Source of the DNA: Marinobacter sp. BW6
GTDB lineage: Bacteria > Pseudomonadota > Gammaproteobacteria > Pseudomonadales > Oleiphilaceae
NCBI RefSeq assembly: GCF_008107725.1
Contig: NZ_VIRN01000064.1
Coordinates: 1,302,001 to 1,366,000 of the forward strand
Length of the DNA: 64,000 nt
Direction: 5' to 3'
The notes beneath the pieces are model-generated. The model had not been told where the DNA came from, searched no databases, and saw only the letters and a program-made list of their open reading frames with translations. Of this stretch, positions 63,996 to 64,000 are shown in pieces (position 1 is the first letter of the stretch; the number at the start of each line of letters is the position of its first letter). Position numbers and translations under genes: made by a program.

Positions 63996-64000
63996 GGGTG

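Overview
The window is a dense, ordinary-looking chromosomal stretch of a moderately GC-rich marine gammaproteobacterium. Marinobacter or a close relative is the best guess. This is inferred from the gene families: large NAD-glutamate dehydrogenase, type-B-like PutA, TRAP and sodium-coupled carriers, an HLD-I-type haloalkane dehalogenase, a PA0069-type radical SAM protein, and LexA and FliA sites of pseudomonad type. I see no tRNA, rRNA, CRISPR array, prophage, IS element or replication origin.

Layout. 1-6.5 kb: 3' part of NAD-glutamate dehydrogenase, then putA (glutamate and proline catabolism). 6.5-13.6 kb, minus strand: a LysR regulator, a DUF1445 hydro-lyase/cyclase, a DctPQM TRAP transporter and the 5-oxoprolinase genes pxpABC, read as one 5-oxoproline uptake and hydrolysis unit. 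13.6-28.7 kb: lytic transglycosylase, shikimate kinase-like protein, dicarboxylate/amino-acid symporter, RsuA-type pseudouridine synthase, a TVP38-like membrane protein coupled to a glucoamylase-like protein, two DMT permeases (one RarD), haloalkane dehalogenase, lipid kinase, family-3 solute-binding protein, DUF2244 protein, M48 lipoprotein, SDR protein and LysE exporter. 28.8-33.1 kb: GMC oxidoreductase and MmsA-type dehydrogenase with a divergent LysR gene. 33.1-41.6 kb: ZIP transporter, old yellow enzyme, SelW-like protein, lipoprotein, L,D-transpeptidase, a radical SAM gene under a strong LexA box, a chemoreceptor and a TauE permease.

41.6-49 kb: an AbiTii-like protein, PCMT, DUF1338 and AstA-like genes divergent from an Lrp/AsnC regulator, an acyl-CoA ligase, two very small genes, and a LysR gene. 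49-57.3 kb: lytic transglycosylase, DUF2059 protein, creatinase-like M24 protein, VanZ-like and parvulin genes, and a plus-strand run of ABC-F ATPase, DUF1415, spermidine-synthase-like and sirtuin genes. 57.3-64 kb: NSS transporter, leucine dehydrogenase divergent from azlCD with a LiuR-like operator, a Ca-loop protein behind a near-consensus sigma-28 promoter, a 24-bp inverted repeat, a DUF3750 protein and dodecin.

The common theme is amino-acid handling (proline, glutamate/5-oxoproline, branched-chain amino acids, arginine) and sodium-linked transport, mixed with cell-wall enzymes. No single large new system stands out. The strongest less-obvious signals are regulatory: the sigma-28 promoter at 61308-61334, the extended LexA palindrome at 38785-38824 and the LiuR-like dyad at 60032-60047. 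The 5-oxoproline locus, the AbiTii-like gene and the two very small genes are the best protein-level leads.
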